Source: Dialister hominis | Lineage (GTDB): Bacteria; Bacillota; Negativicutes; Veillonellales; Dialisteraceae | DNA: 64,000 nt | Reading direction: 5' to 3' | Assembly: GCF_007164725.1 (NCBI RefSeq) | Contig: NZ_AP019697.1 | Location: 2,020,001 to 2,084,000, forward strand | In this document: positions 51,871 through 61,746 of the stretch, piece after piece | Layout of the letters: every line of letters begins with the position of its first letter | Position numbering within the stretch: position 1 is the stretch's first letter | The notes under the pieces: generated by a model | What the model was told of the DNA's origin: nothing | Seen by the model: the letters and a program-made list of their open reading frames with translations, nothing else | Database searches by the model: none | Made by a program: the position numbers and the translations under genes

Positions 51871-53997
51871 ATGGCTAATCCTAACAATTCAAACCATCTT
51901 GCGGAGTATGACGATACCAACCTTGCTGCTCTGCCTGGTTATGACTATGGTAACGATGATAGTGGTGAGATTATCTCCTTATGCCGTATCTTTACGGACA
52001 AATTCGAAAACCGTTGGCTATCCCGCTGCGCCGATCTGAACACTTATGGAAATTATGAGATTTTCTATCAGGATAAGAACGAACCGCCCTACTTTAGAAA
52101 CAGAAGCAAACTTTACTACAATTTCTTTGAAAATAGTAATACAACTTCTGATGCTGGATTCTATGGCATATGGACCTGGTCTGCGACGCGCAGAGACACG
52201 GATGAAACAAAGGATTTTCTCGTTGTAAATTATACCCCGGAAATTGATGCTATCGAAGTTAAAATCATGGAAGATTCCTTCTCTCTCGATGAGCTGATTA
52301 GGCTTTTGAAAAAGGGAGTCGATTTTAACCTTAACAGTGGCAAGGTCATGTTTGCCATCAAGTCTGGAAGCCAATATACAGGCATTTTATGCAAGGCAAA
52401 AGATCTCGATATTAATAATGGAGTGGCCGTCTTTAGTAAAAATTACACAATAGCCCCTGTCTATCGGTTTGGAGGGAACGACATTTTAAACTTGCACAAT
52501 GGGTTCCTCTTCTATAGAAAGCCTTTTGCTGGTATCCCCATCGACCTTTATCCGGTAAGAGGACCTCGAGAAATCGTTAAAGATATCATCTTTGATTCCC
52601 TTTCCTGGAACGCCTGCAAGGCACGAGGTTTGACCCATGACCAGCATAAGAGTCTGAAGAATTTTATCGGAACCATCCCCGACTCTGATGTCACAGAAAA
52701 AATTGTATCTGAATTACATTGCTCTCTTACTGAAGCCCAAAACTATCTGGATGAATTCTTGGATAACGCTGTCAGCTATATTGACGGCAGCAGCATAGAA
52801 GATGATGTACTCGGTTCCGCCATTTCAGCCAATGATGAACTTTGGGAAAAAGGCAAAAATTCGATTCGGGAAGAATTGGTTAAAGAGAATGAAGACCTTA
52901 TTGCTGAATATAATTCCCTCAATGACGATTTAGGCACCATCAAAAATGAAATCAAGGCTTCAAAAAGCACTCTTGAGAAGGCAAAGGCAGATAATGAACA
53001 ATTTGAACAGAGTCTTGCAAACAGAAAAAAATTAGCTGAGGATGTAGAAAAAGCTGTCGCTGAAAAAATTCAAAACGCACGTGAAAATGCTGCTGAGTTT
53101 CTTGCAACCATGGCATTCACTACCGCCCTGCCGGAGAAGACTGAAAAAGCAGTGGAAACGGCGAAAGTCCCTGCCCTCTACCACACATTGCCCGCCAGAG
53201 GTGATATTAATGATCTTGAAGTGTATCATTCCTGGACACACGTTATAGATACGACTGCTTTTGAACTTGAACTGGCTGGAGTTTCAGGGAAGTATTCCAG
53301 TGGCCTTGCTTCTTTCCTCTGCGCTGCTTACAGCAAGAAGCAGCCGATTCTCCTTGTGGGTCCAAATACCAATGATATCATTCAGGCATTCTGTGCTTCT
53401 GTAACTCATCTTGATCATATACACGGAATTCTCCATTGCGAAGGAGAATTCAACCATCAGGTAATCGCTGAAATAGGTACTCATAATGAGGACATTGTCA
53501 TCATTCATAATCTTCTGGGCAGCAGATGGATGAACGGACTTCCTGAGATTCTCTCCAAGAAAGATATTTTCTACATCGTTGAACATCCCTATGCAGAAGA
53601 TATCCAAATTGAACCAAGAAGCCTCTATAACTTTATACTACCCGTTTTTACGGAATTCCTTGTTGATAAAAAGGCAGAAGGTGGTTACCGTGGCGGTTAC
53701 TTCACCGAAGTCCTGGATCCTAATAAAGCTCCTGAAGATAACCATGTACGGTTAAAATCACTTCCAAAACTTGGACTGCCTGCTTTGGTAAAAAATCAAA
53801 TCACTTCTCTGGCTGCTTCAATGCATGGTATCTATCCGGAAGTCAGCGGAGATGATGATTTCCTGCTTGCACTCCTTCCGATTGCCTATGCCACGATGAA
53901 GATGGACAAATTGACTGAATCACTGGATTCCTCAGATATAGCTCTTTCTAAGGATTTGAAAAGCCGCATGGAATATGTATTAGGAGATATCCAATGA
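51871..53997 (+). CDS. Coiled-coil protein with degenerate P-loop (operon gene 2)
   Basis: 708 residues. The N-terminal half (about 1-310) is an unknown domain. Residues about 320-415 form a clear coiled coil rich in Glu, Lys and Ala (LIAEYNSLNDDLGTIKNEIK). The C-terminal half looks like an NTPase fold with a worn P-loop: PILLVGPNTNDIIQAF (about 492-507) lacks the Lys, and a Walker B-like EDIVIIHNLLGS lies about 45 residues later. It may be a structural AAA-like subunit that no longer hydrolyses ATP. It overlaps gene 3 by four bases (ATGA), so both are made together. Confidence 0.72.
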   Translation: MANPNNSNHLAEYDDTNLAALPGYDYGNDDSGEIISLCRIFTDKFENRWLSRCADLNTYGNYEIFYQDKNEPPYFRNRSKLYYNFFENSNTTSDAGFYGIWTWSATRRDTDETKDFLVVNYTPEIDAIEVKIMEDSFSLDELIRLLKKGVDFNLNSGKVMFAIKSGSQYTGILCKAKDLDINNGVAVFSKNYTIAPVYRFGGNDILNLHNGFLFYRKPFAGIPIDLYPVRGPREIVKDIIFDSLSWNACKARGLTHDQHKSLKNFIGTIPDSDVTEKIVSELHCSLTEAQNYLDEFLDNAVSYIDGSSIEDDVLGSAISANDELWEKGKNSIREELVKENEDLIAEYNSLNDDLGTIKNEIKASKSTLEKAKADNEQFEQSLANRKKLAEDVEKAVAEKIQNARENAAEFLATMAFTTALPEKTEKAVETAKVPALYHTLPARGDINDLEVYHSWTHVIDTTAFELELAGVSGKYSSGLASFLCAAYSKKQPILLVGPNTNDIIQAFCASVTHLDHIHGILHCEGEFNHQVIAEIGTHNEDIVIIHNLLGSRWMNGLPEILSKKDIFYIVEHPYAEDIQIEPRSLYNFILPVFTEFLVDKKAEGGYRGGYFTEVLDPNKAPEDNHVRLKSLPKLGLPALVKNQITSLAASMHGIYPEVSGDDDFLLALLPIAYATMKMDKLTESLDSSDIALSKDLKSRMEYVLGDIQ

Positions 53998-55049
53998 ACG
54001 AGTATGAGAAGCTTCTGGAAAATGTATCTGACAAGTATCACATCTACCGGGGAGCTAAAGAACCTGAAAATGACTGGAAAGCCCGTGTAATTTACAGCAT
54101 TTGCGGCATGATGGCGTACACATCGCTCTGGGATGACGAGAAATCGATTTCCATTGTGCATCTGAAAAGACGTGTCCGCCGCATACTCAAGGATTATCTT
54201 TCCCTATATCCCAGTGTTTCCAATGAATTCCCTGCTTTCACCGCTGATGAGGAGGCCGAGAAAGTCAGTCCGTATCCAACGACAATTGAAGATGAGATTG
54301 CAGACCTGTTCTTAAAGACGGGCGTCGTTTATCATAAACCTTACAGAATTGTCCCCGCCATGAAGCACGAGGAAAAGATTGACAATATTTGCTTCCAGCG
54401 AGGTCTTGCACCGGAAAGCATTTCCTGCGTATCCGGACTGGGCTTCTATTCTCTGGTCAAGGAGGCTTCCTCTCTGGCAGAGGAAGCCAAAGAAATGAAG
54501 GACATCAGGGATATGTTCGGCCTGTCACAGGATAATCTAAAGACTGTATGGGAAAAGACACTATCTGCGGCTTCCTGGAAATCCGTAAAGCCATTTGAAA
54601 CGCCCACCAAGTACCTTCTTCTGAATCCACCTTTTTCTTATGGATATTGGACCAATAAGCCCGATAAAACCGGGCAGGTCTCTATTCTTCGAACGGGCCA
54701 GGAAGGGGCTCTTCTGTACTATCTTTATCGGTATGAAAATAACAAGCTCAAGGTAAGTCCGCTGCCTCCCTGGCAGGTGGAGTCTCATAATTACAGAGCT
54801 CTTTCCTGCGCTCTTCTTTCCGAGAACCAGACGCTGCCTCCTATTGAATATTCTGTAGATGGATCCTTGGTTCATGTCCATTTAAATTACCTCCTGCCGC
54901 CCAGGGAACTTCACTTCCTGAAGCTTTACAGTTGGCCGGAAAGAGCGAATATTCTCCCTAGCAACTTTCACAGAAAACTGACAAAGGTCGTATTCACTGT
55001 CATGCGGAAAATACTGACTGAGGAAGGCTATGCATTTAAAGAGAAATAA
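53994..55049 (+). CDS. Unknown protein (operon gene 3)
   Basis: 351 residues, not recognised. The N-terminal helical part (about 1-90) contains WKARVIYSICGMMAYTSLWD and HLKRRVRRILKDYLSL. The C-terminal two thirds looks mixed alpha/beta with no catalytic motif. No signal peptide. The start overlaps the stop of gene 2, and the giant helicase gene follows after 15 bases with an AAAGGAGG ribosome site. Its tight coupling to both neighbours argues for one complex. A Druantia DruD-like role is possible by position only. Confidence 0.68.
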   Translation: MNEYEKLLENVSDKYHIYRGAKEPENDWKARVIYSICGMMAYTSLWDDEKSISIVHLKRRVRRILKDYLSLYPSVSNEFPAFTADEEAEKVSPYPTTIEDEIADLFLKTGVVYHKPYRIVPAMKHEEKIDNICFQRGLAPESISCVSGLGFYSLVKEASSLAEEAKEMKDIRDMFGLSQDNLKTVWEKTLSAASWKSVKPFETPTKYLLLNPPFSYGYWTNKPDKTGQVSILRTGQEGALLYYLYRYENNKLKVSPLPPWQVESHNYRALSCALLSENQTLPPIEYSVDGSLVHVHLNYLLPPRELHFLKLYSWPERANILPSNFHRKLTKVVFTVMRKILTEEGYAFKEK

Positions 55050-55064
55050 AGGAGGCACTACCTG

Positions 55065-58000
55065 ATGCCCAACGGAGCAAGTTCCATTCATAAGCAGCTT
55101 CGAACGGAGCTGGAGAATTATATTAAATCGCAATTATTCGGAAAATCCCCGGTTTTACTATCATCGCTCAACGCACATATTGATGATGAAGGCCTGCTTT
55201 ACCAGAAGCCTTACATTGAGTCTTCACCTGCTTATGTCACTGTAGAAAACGGTCTGGCAAAAGCAGATCTTGCTCCATGGATGAAAGACTATTTCTCCGA
55301 TCTGGCAAAAGCCGGCATCGGCATTTTCCCATCGCCTTACGAGCATCAGATACAAGCGCTTGAAGCAGCCGCCAGAGGTGAAAATCTATTCGTTTCGACG
55401 GGCACTGGTTCCGGTAAAACGGAATGTTTCATGTGGCCTCTTCTGGCCAAGATGGCTTCTGAAGCAAGATCCTCAAAGAAAACATGGGAAAAGCGCGGAA
55501 TCCGCACCATCATCATGTATCCGATGAATGCGCTCGTCTCTGACCAAGTCAGCCGCCTTCGGAAGATGATTGGAGATCCCAAAAAGAAATTCATTACCGC
55601 ATTCAGGAAAACTTGCGGCAGCGTCCGCCGCCCTCAATTTGGCATGTACACCGGGCGTACGCCATATCCGGGAGAACAACCATCGAAGGATCCGGACCGC
55701 AAACTTGAACGGACTCTTCGCCGAATGTCTTTCCCGGAAGATGATTCAGAGAAAGAATTCTTCCAACATCTGCAGGAAGAAGGAAAGATTCCAGCCAAAG
55801 CAGACATGGCTGATTTCCTTGATCGGCTTCATGATAGCGATCATACCCCAGATCCGGAAGACGCAGAGCTGATCACCCGTTTCGAGATGCAGCAATTCTG
55901 CCCGGATATACTGATTACCAACTATTCCATGCTGGAATACATGCTCCTGCGCCCCAGAGAAAGAAAAATCTGGAGTGACACCCGCGAATGGCTCGCCTCC
56001 AGCAAAGAGAACAAACTTCTCTTCGTCATCGATGAAGCACACATGTACCGCGGCTCATCCGGCGGAGAAGTTTCCTTATTGATCCGCCGCCTTTTCCATA
56101 AACTCGGCATCGGCCGGGATCGTGTGCAGTTCATCCTGACGACAGCAAGTATGCCGAACCAGAGCCTGAGCGACAGGGATGCTGTCATGACATTTGCCAA
56201 TGAATTGACAGCTTCCGATGAAAAGACGGAGTTCCGCTATCTTAAAGGCCGTCAGGAAATCATCGATAATAATGCAAAGTATGATATTCCCGCCGATCTT
56301 CTCTTACATTCAGATCCAGGAAAATTTGAGAACCGAGATCTCTCCGCCCTTCTGGATCTCTGGAAGAATGCCGGTCATTTTGATACTTCCATCAATTCCT
56401 TGGAACCTCTTTACAACTGGATGTACGATCACCTGATCGATTACCGTCCCTTCCATAATCTGATCAAGGCTTGCCGTGGAAACGCCGTTTCTCTGGGCGA
56501 ACTTTCTTCAAACATTTTCCCCACGCTCAATTCGGATGATGCACTGAAAGCAATAAGCGTCCTTTTAGCGATTGCACCACTGGCAAAAAATGCGAAAGAT
56601 TCCGTCCTTTTCCCTGCCCGTATGCACATGCTCTTCAGAGGTATTTCCGGGGTCTACGCCTGCACCAACCCAGAATGCAGCCACTCTCATTCAGATGGCG
56701 GCCTTACTTTAGGGGAAATTTACTTGTCTGACAGTGGCCTGACCTGCCCACACTGCGGCAGTGTCGTATACGAGCTCTATAAGGACAGAGGCTGCGGCGC
56801 GCTGTTCTTCAAAGGCTATATTCTGGATGGTGGTTTCTTTACCCATGAAAGCCATGTCTACCTTTGGCACTATCCCGGTCAGCTCATGGATAAGAATATG
56901 AAGGAAATCCATTTATTCATTCCGGAGGATGATTATCTGCCCCCTAAAAGCAGCGGCAAAAGTGCCATCAAACCATGCTATTTGGACATCAAGAGCGGAT
57001 TTATTAACTTTGCCGATGACTCGCTGGCAGGCAAAGAAGGAATTCGAAAACTCTATTACTGTAACCACTCTGTCAAAGATCAGCCCGGGGTTATTACATT
57101 CGCGGACTGCCCGCACTGCACCCACAAACTTCCTTCGACTCAGCTTGTATCATTCAGTACACAGGGCAACTTATCATTCTTCAATTTAATCCAGTCTCAA
57201 TTTAAACTGCAGCCTGCTGTTCCCGGGAAGGATAAAGATCCGTATCATTTTCCCAATCAGGGCCGCAAGGTTCTGCTCTTTTCGGACAGCCGTCAGCGCG
57301 CAGCAAAACTGGCACGGGACATGTCGAATGCTTCTGACATTGAAGCGGCAAGACAATTATTTGTCCTTGCTTTGGCAGAAATGGAAAAGCAGGGCTCTAA
57401 ACAGTCCATGGATTCTCTTTATGATTACTTCTGCCTTGCAGCAGGGCGTCATCATTTGCAGCTTTTCCACGGAGAAGAACGAAATAAATTTGAAGAAAAC
57501 TGCCGCTCCGCATTACGGAATTACGAACGCTATACAAAGCGAAACAGAGATTATGATCCAAGATACAAAATAACAAATGCACCTTTGAGGATGCAGGAAT
57601 ATGTCCTCCGCTTATTTGCGGGTGGTTACAATACGCTCTATGACTCTGCCACAAGCTGGATTGAGCCCACAGAGAAAGCACTTGAGGCTGCCGTTGATGA
57701 ACTAAGTGACCAAGGGATAGAGATTTCGGAAGAGGAATTCAAAGATTTCTTTAATGCCTGGATGCTCTATATTTCTGACAGATATACAGCTCTCGGACAC
57801 ACAATCAGCGATACCATCCGCATGGAAGTCCGCCCAAACTTTGATGGCTATGGCCTTAAAGATGATTGGGCCCTTTCAGCAATTATCCGGGAAGCAGCAG
57901 GATGGCAGGAAAGCGGGAAGAAAATAGGAACTAAAGTTCAAGAGAGTAAAGAAGAACTGGTCTGGAAGCAGGTTTTGAAGGAACAGTTCCTTGACCATGC

Positions 58001-58766
58001 CCAGCCGGATAATGGCAGACTTTATGTGGATCTTACCAGAGTCAAAGCACGTTTCGATCCTGACCATGTATGGTACAAATGCGAGCAGTGCTCCGAGCTG
58101 ACGCCTTTCCTCCTGAAAGGAAGATGCCCCTCATGCGGCGCTGAACACATCCATGAAATGAGGCCGGAAGAGTACGATGCGCTCAGCTTCTGGAGAAAAC
58201 CGCTTCAAGATGCGCTCGATGGCAAACCTATCCAGGTCATTGATACGGAAGAGCATACCGCACAGCTTTCTCATAAAGACCAACGTGATGACCTCTGGAG
58301 TAAAACGGAACAGTATGAACTCCGTTTCCAGGACCTGGTTCAGGATAATGAAACTCCTGTCGATATCCTCAGCAGTACGACAACCATGGAAGTCGGCATC
58401 GATATCGGATCCCTCGTCGCCGTAGGGCTTAGAAACATTCCTCCGACACGCGAAAACTATCAGCAGCGTGCCGGCCGTGCGGGCCGCCGCGGATCCAGCT
58501 TGTCTACCATTATTACTTTCTGTGAAAACGGCCCGCATGACACCATGTATTTCAAGGACCCGACGCCTATGCTCCGCGGTGATCCACGGAGGCCTTGGAT
58601 CGATGTACAGAGTGAAAAACTGCTTCAGCGTCATCTGTCCATGGTTATTCTTCAGACATATCTGGATACATGCGGCAAGAGTCTTGACACCCTGCCCGCC
58701 CATGAATTTCTGAAGGAGTTCCTCCCGGATTTCAAGAAATATATGGAAGGCGGATTGTATAATTAA
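55065..58766 (+). pseudogene. Giant DUF1998-type helicase, first part, cut by IS30 copy 2
   Basis: It encodes 1228 native codons (to 58748), then five codons of IS sequence before a stop. Superfamily 2 motifs: Walker A STGTGSGKTE (about 111-120), IIMYPMNALVSDQ, LLFVIDEAHMYRG (about 318-330), ILTTASMPN, VLLFSDSRQRAAKL, TTTMEVGIDIG and QQRAGRAGRRG (about 1131-1141). Two zinc clusters lie inside: CTNPEC with CPHC (about 530-565) and CEQC with CPSC (about 1005-1025). With the part at 59952-61556 the intact protein has 1762 residues, DruE-like in size and architecture. The truncated product keeps the motor but loses the DUF1998 end. Confidence 0.88.
58736..58748. repeat. 13-bp target duplication of IS30 copy 2, left copy
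   Basis: GAAATATATGGAA, repeated at 59939-59951 after the other end of the element. Confidence 0.93.
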
Positions 58767-59938
58767 GTTGAACACTTAAAAATCCATAGCGAACCCTTGT
58801 GGTAAAATGTAGTTGCACAAAAAACACAACCACAAAGGAGAATCGCTATGGATCAAAATCATTTTACCACGGATACGTTACGCAAAAAAGGGGCTCATTT
58901 AACTTTTGAGGAACGAGTCATTATCCAAACGCGTCTCCGCGACAAGCAATCGTATCGGAGCATAGCCCGTGAGATTGGGTGCTGTGTCAATACGGTACGC
59001 AACGAGGTGAAGCGTGGCAAGGTTCTTTGCTATAACGGCAAGGTGGAACGCTATCGCGCAGCAGACGGGCAAAGCACCTATGAGGCGCATCGCGAAAACT
59101 GTGGTCGCAAATGCGACGCCATAGCAAAGGGAGCATTCCTCGACTATGTGCAGAAGAGACTTCAGGAACATCACTGGTCGCTCGATGCCTGCTTTGGCAG
59201 GGCACTGGTTACGGGAGAATTTCAACGTGGCGAGATGGTCTGTACGAAAACCCTGTACAACTATGTCACGCTGGGGCTCCTAGGAAAAATCAAGAGTATT
59301 GACCTGCCCTTGCGCGTCAAGCGAAAAAACGCCAGGAAGCGGGTTCGTGAGCGTAAGAAGAAGTTCGGCCGCAGTATAGATGAGCGCGATCCTTCTGTGG
59401 ATGAGCGTCAGGATTTCGGGCATTGGGAGTGTGACCTTGTACTGGGATCTCGCTCAAAGGACGAAGTACTGCTGACTCTGGTTGAGCGCAAGACACGCTG
59501 TTCCCTCATCAGAAAACTGCCCAACAAGGAAAGTGCCTCTGTAATAGCAGCCTTCAGAAAATTGAAGGATGGAATGTTCCGCGGCTGTTTCAGCCGAGTG
59601 TTCCTCAGCATTACGACAGACAATGGCAGTGAGTTTTCTAGCCTGTCGGAGCTAGAGAAACTAAGTCACACACGGATCTATTATGCGCATCCGTACTGCT
59701 CCAGCGACAAAGGTACGAATGAGAATCACAACGGCTTATTCCGTCGATTTCTTCCCAAAGGGAAGAAAATCCAGGATTCCCCAGTGGAACACATTTCCAG
59801 AGTAGAGTGCTGGGCCAACACCCTGCCAAGAAAAATACTCGGCTATAAGACACCCGAGGAGTGCTTTAGGGAAGAAATGCTTGCAGCACTTACTGCATAA
59901 AGGTTCGCCGGGTGTTCAACTTATTATTGCAATTCGGG
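58749..59938 (+). mobile_element. IS30-family insertion sequence, copy 2 (1190 bp)
   Basis: Same length, ends and gene as copy 1 at 187-1376, in the same orientation. It has its own 13-bp target duplication, so it arose by separate insertion. It splits the giant helicase gene of the four-gene operon. Confidence 0.95.
58848..59900 (+). CDS. IS30-family transposase, copy 2
   Basis: 350 residues with the same helix-turn-helix region and DDE core (GHWECDLVLG, TDNGSEFSS, GTNENHNGLF) as copy 1. It differs at two residues: CSSDKG for CSGDKG and IQDSPVE for IQDYPVE. The open frame is intact, so either copy could supply transposase. Its own promoter may also drive transcription into the downstream helicase fragment. 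Confidence 0.95.
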   Translation: MDQNHFTTDTLRKKGAHLTFEERVIIQTRLRDKQSYRSIAREIGCCVNTVRNEVKRGKVLCYNGKVERYRAADGQSTYEAHRENCGRKCDAIAKGAFLDYVQKRLQEHHWSLDACFGRALVTGEFQRGEMVCTKTLYNYVTLGLLGKIKSIDLPLRVKRKNARKRVRERKKKFGRSIDERDPSVDERQDFGHWECDLVLGSRSKDEVLLTLVERKTRCSLIRKLPNKESASVIAAFRKLKDGMFRGCFSRVFLSITTDNGSEFSSLSELEKLSHTRIYYAHPYCSSDKGTNENHNGLFRRFLPKGKKIQDSPVEHISRVECWANTLPRKILGYKTPEECFREEMLAALTA

Positions 59939-59945
59939 GAAATAT

Positions 59946-61556
59946 ATGGAAGCTTACGACATCAAGAAAGACAAACATCTTCTGCCGCCCGGAGCGGCCA
60001 TTAATCATGACGCTTTCGTAAATGAATTAGAGGAATCTCTGGATACACTCCACGATAAGTGTGAAGCTCATCCTGAATTATTTGGCGTTGAAGAAAACAA
60101 TGAAGACAAACGGAACCTGAAATCCCTCCTTGATGCGCTTTATGAAGAAGGCATCATTCCTACCTATTCCTTCCCGAAGAATGTCGTCAGCACCTACATT
60201 CCGGACCGGAACGGGAAAATCCTTTACGAAGTATCCCGCGGACTTGATGTGGCTATCGGTGAATACGCGCCGGGCAGAGCCATCGTAGTCGATAAGCAGA
60301 CCTACCAGATCGGCGGATTCTATTATCCGGGAAGTGAAAGGAAAAAGGGTCAGCTCAAAACACCTGCACGATCCTATACAGACGATCCCAATTACATGAA
60401 ACACATCATTTCCTGTGATGCATGCGGCTGGTTTGATCTGTATGATCCAAGTTCCAGCCACGGTCACCCGGATTGCTGCCCCTTCTGTGGAAATACTGAT
60501 CTCAAGACCACCCGTGATATGATGCGTCCCTGGGGCTTTGCTCCTAAGAATGGGGAATCGATCCCTGATGTCCAGTTATCCGAAGAATACACAGCGATAC
60601 AGCAGCCTCTCTACTCCACACTTCCAGACGCAGAGGATATGGAGCTTATCCCGGGTTGTAAAAATATAAGATCCGCCAAGCGTACCAACCAGCGAATCCT
60701 TATGCTGAACAGAGGCATTGGAGACCAAGGATTCATGGTATGCCCGGACTGCGGTGCCTCCATGCCTGGAGACGACATTTCCGTCTTAAAGAATATAGAA
60801 AGGCCTTATAAATCCGGACTCAAGCTAGGGAAGTGCAGCCATATCAATGCACAGAACGTCAACCTCGGCTTTGATTTCATCACAGATATGCTCGTCCTTG
60901 AATTCAAGATCGACCGCAAGAAAATCGACACTAGGACGGACAATCCATGGCTCAGCCGCGCAGCCCAGTCCCTGGCCGAGGCCCTGCGTCTGGCAGCCAG
61001 CAAACGCCTCGACGTCGATTTCACTGAACTTGTCACTGGCTACCGCTTAAGATCAGGCGCCAGCAACACAGCATACATCGACATCTACTTGTACGACAGC
61101 CTTTCCAGTGGTGCAGGCTATGCCGTCAGCGTCGCTGATGCCATGGACGAACTACTTCATGATATGAAGGCTCTCCTGGAAGACTGTGACTGCCGGTCCG
61201 CATGCCCCAACTGCCTCAAGCATTACAGAAATCAGAACGTTCATGGTCTCCTCGACCGCTTCGCTGCCCTTCAGCTTCTTGAATGGGGCGAATTCGGGAT
61301 AACCGTTCCAGAAATTACGCCAGAAGATCAGATCAAACTGATTCAGCCCTTGGAAAACATCCTCAGGGAATCCGGTTGCAAAATCACCATATCCGGAGAC
61401 GAAATCCACGCCAAGAGCAATACGAGAGAAAAACAAATCATCATCTATCCCGCCATGTGGGCCGTTCCCCATGACCGCAATACCATCTACATAAGCGACG
61501 CTCTCATGAAATACGCTAAACCATCCGCCGTTAAGCAAATCGTGGATAATATGTAG
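59946..61556 (+). pseudogene. Giant DUF1998-type helicase, C-terminal part
   Basis: The native sequence resumes at 59952. An ATG inside the target duplication (59946) opens a 536-residue frame but no good ribosome site precedes it. It contains two zinc clusters, CDACGWFD with CCPFCGN, and CPDCGASM with a later Cys. The DUF1998 domain follows: AAQSLAEALRLAASKRLDVD, SGAGYAVSVADAMDELL, and the cysteine signature CDCRSACPNCLKHYRNQN with LLDRFAALQLLEWG. In frame with the upstream part once the IS and one duplication are removed. A reconstituted two-piece protein is conceivable but unproven. Confidence 0.88.
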
Positions 61557-61567
61557 AAATATAAAAG

Positions 61568-61613
61568 AAAAATCCTCGCTGCAGAGAGAAATATAATGCA
61601 ACGGGGATTTTTG
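61568..61613 (+). terminator. Terminator of the four-gene helicase operon
   Basis: AAAATCCTCGCTGCA pairs with TGCAACGGGGATTTTT (14 of 15 positions, including one G-U pair). It begins about 12 bases after the stop codon. Confidence 0.75.
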
Positions 61614-61740
61614 CGTGGGAAGACAAGTGTTAGCGGTACTCTCAAAAGTTAGGACTCTGTACGGCGAGCGAAGCGAGTTCTGCTTCCGCACGCAAAAAGA
61701 ACCCCGTGAGGGGCGGAGATGGAAGGCGCTGGATTTCTTT
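61614..61740. repeat. Repeat fragments between the helicase operon and the LysR gene
   Basis: CAAGTGTTAGCGGT (inverted relative at about 3540-3555), GGCGAGCGAAGCGAG and GAACCCCGTGAGGGGC hairpin pieces of the dispersed repeat family. No gene. Confidence 0.5.
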
Positions 61741-61746
61741 ATTTCC

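Noticed and set aside
187-59938. The two IS30 copies as ends of one 59.8-kb composite transposon
   Set aside because: Each copy has its own, different 13-bp target duplication, which shows two separate insertions. A composite element would share one duplication at its outer ends only.
50274-61556. DISARM (drmA/drmB/drmC) as the identity of the helicase operon
   Set aside because: The DUF1998 domain and the helicase are one gene once the IS is removed, there is no separate drmB and no methyltransferase, and the nearby PLD domain belongs to a leftward helicase gene with its own Nudix partner.
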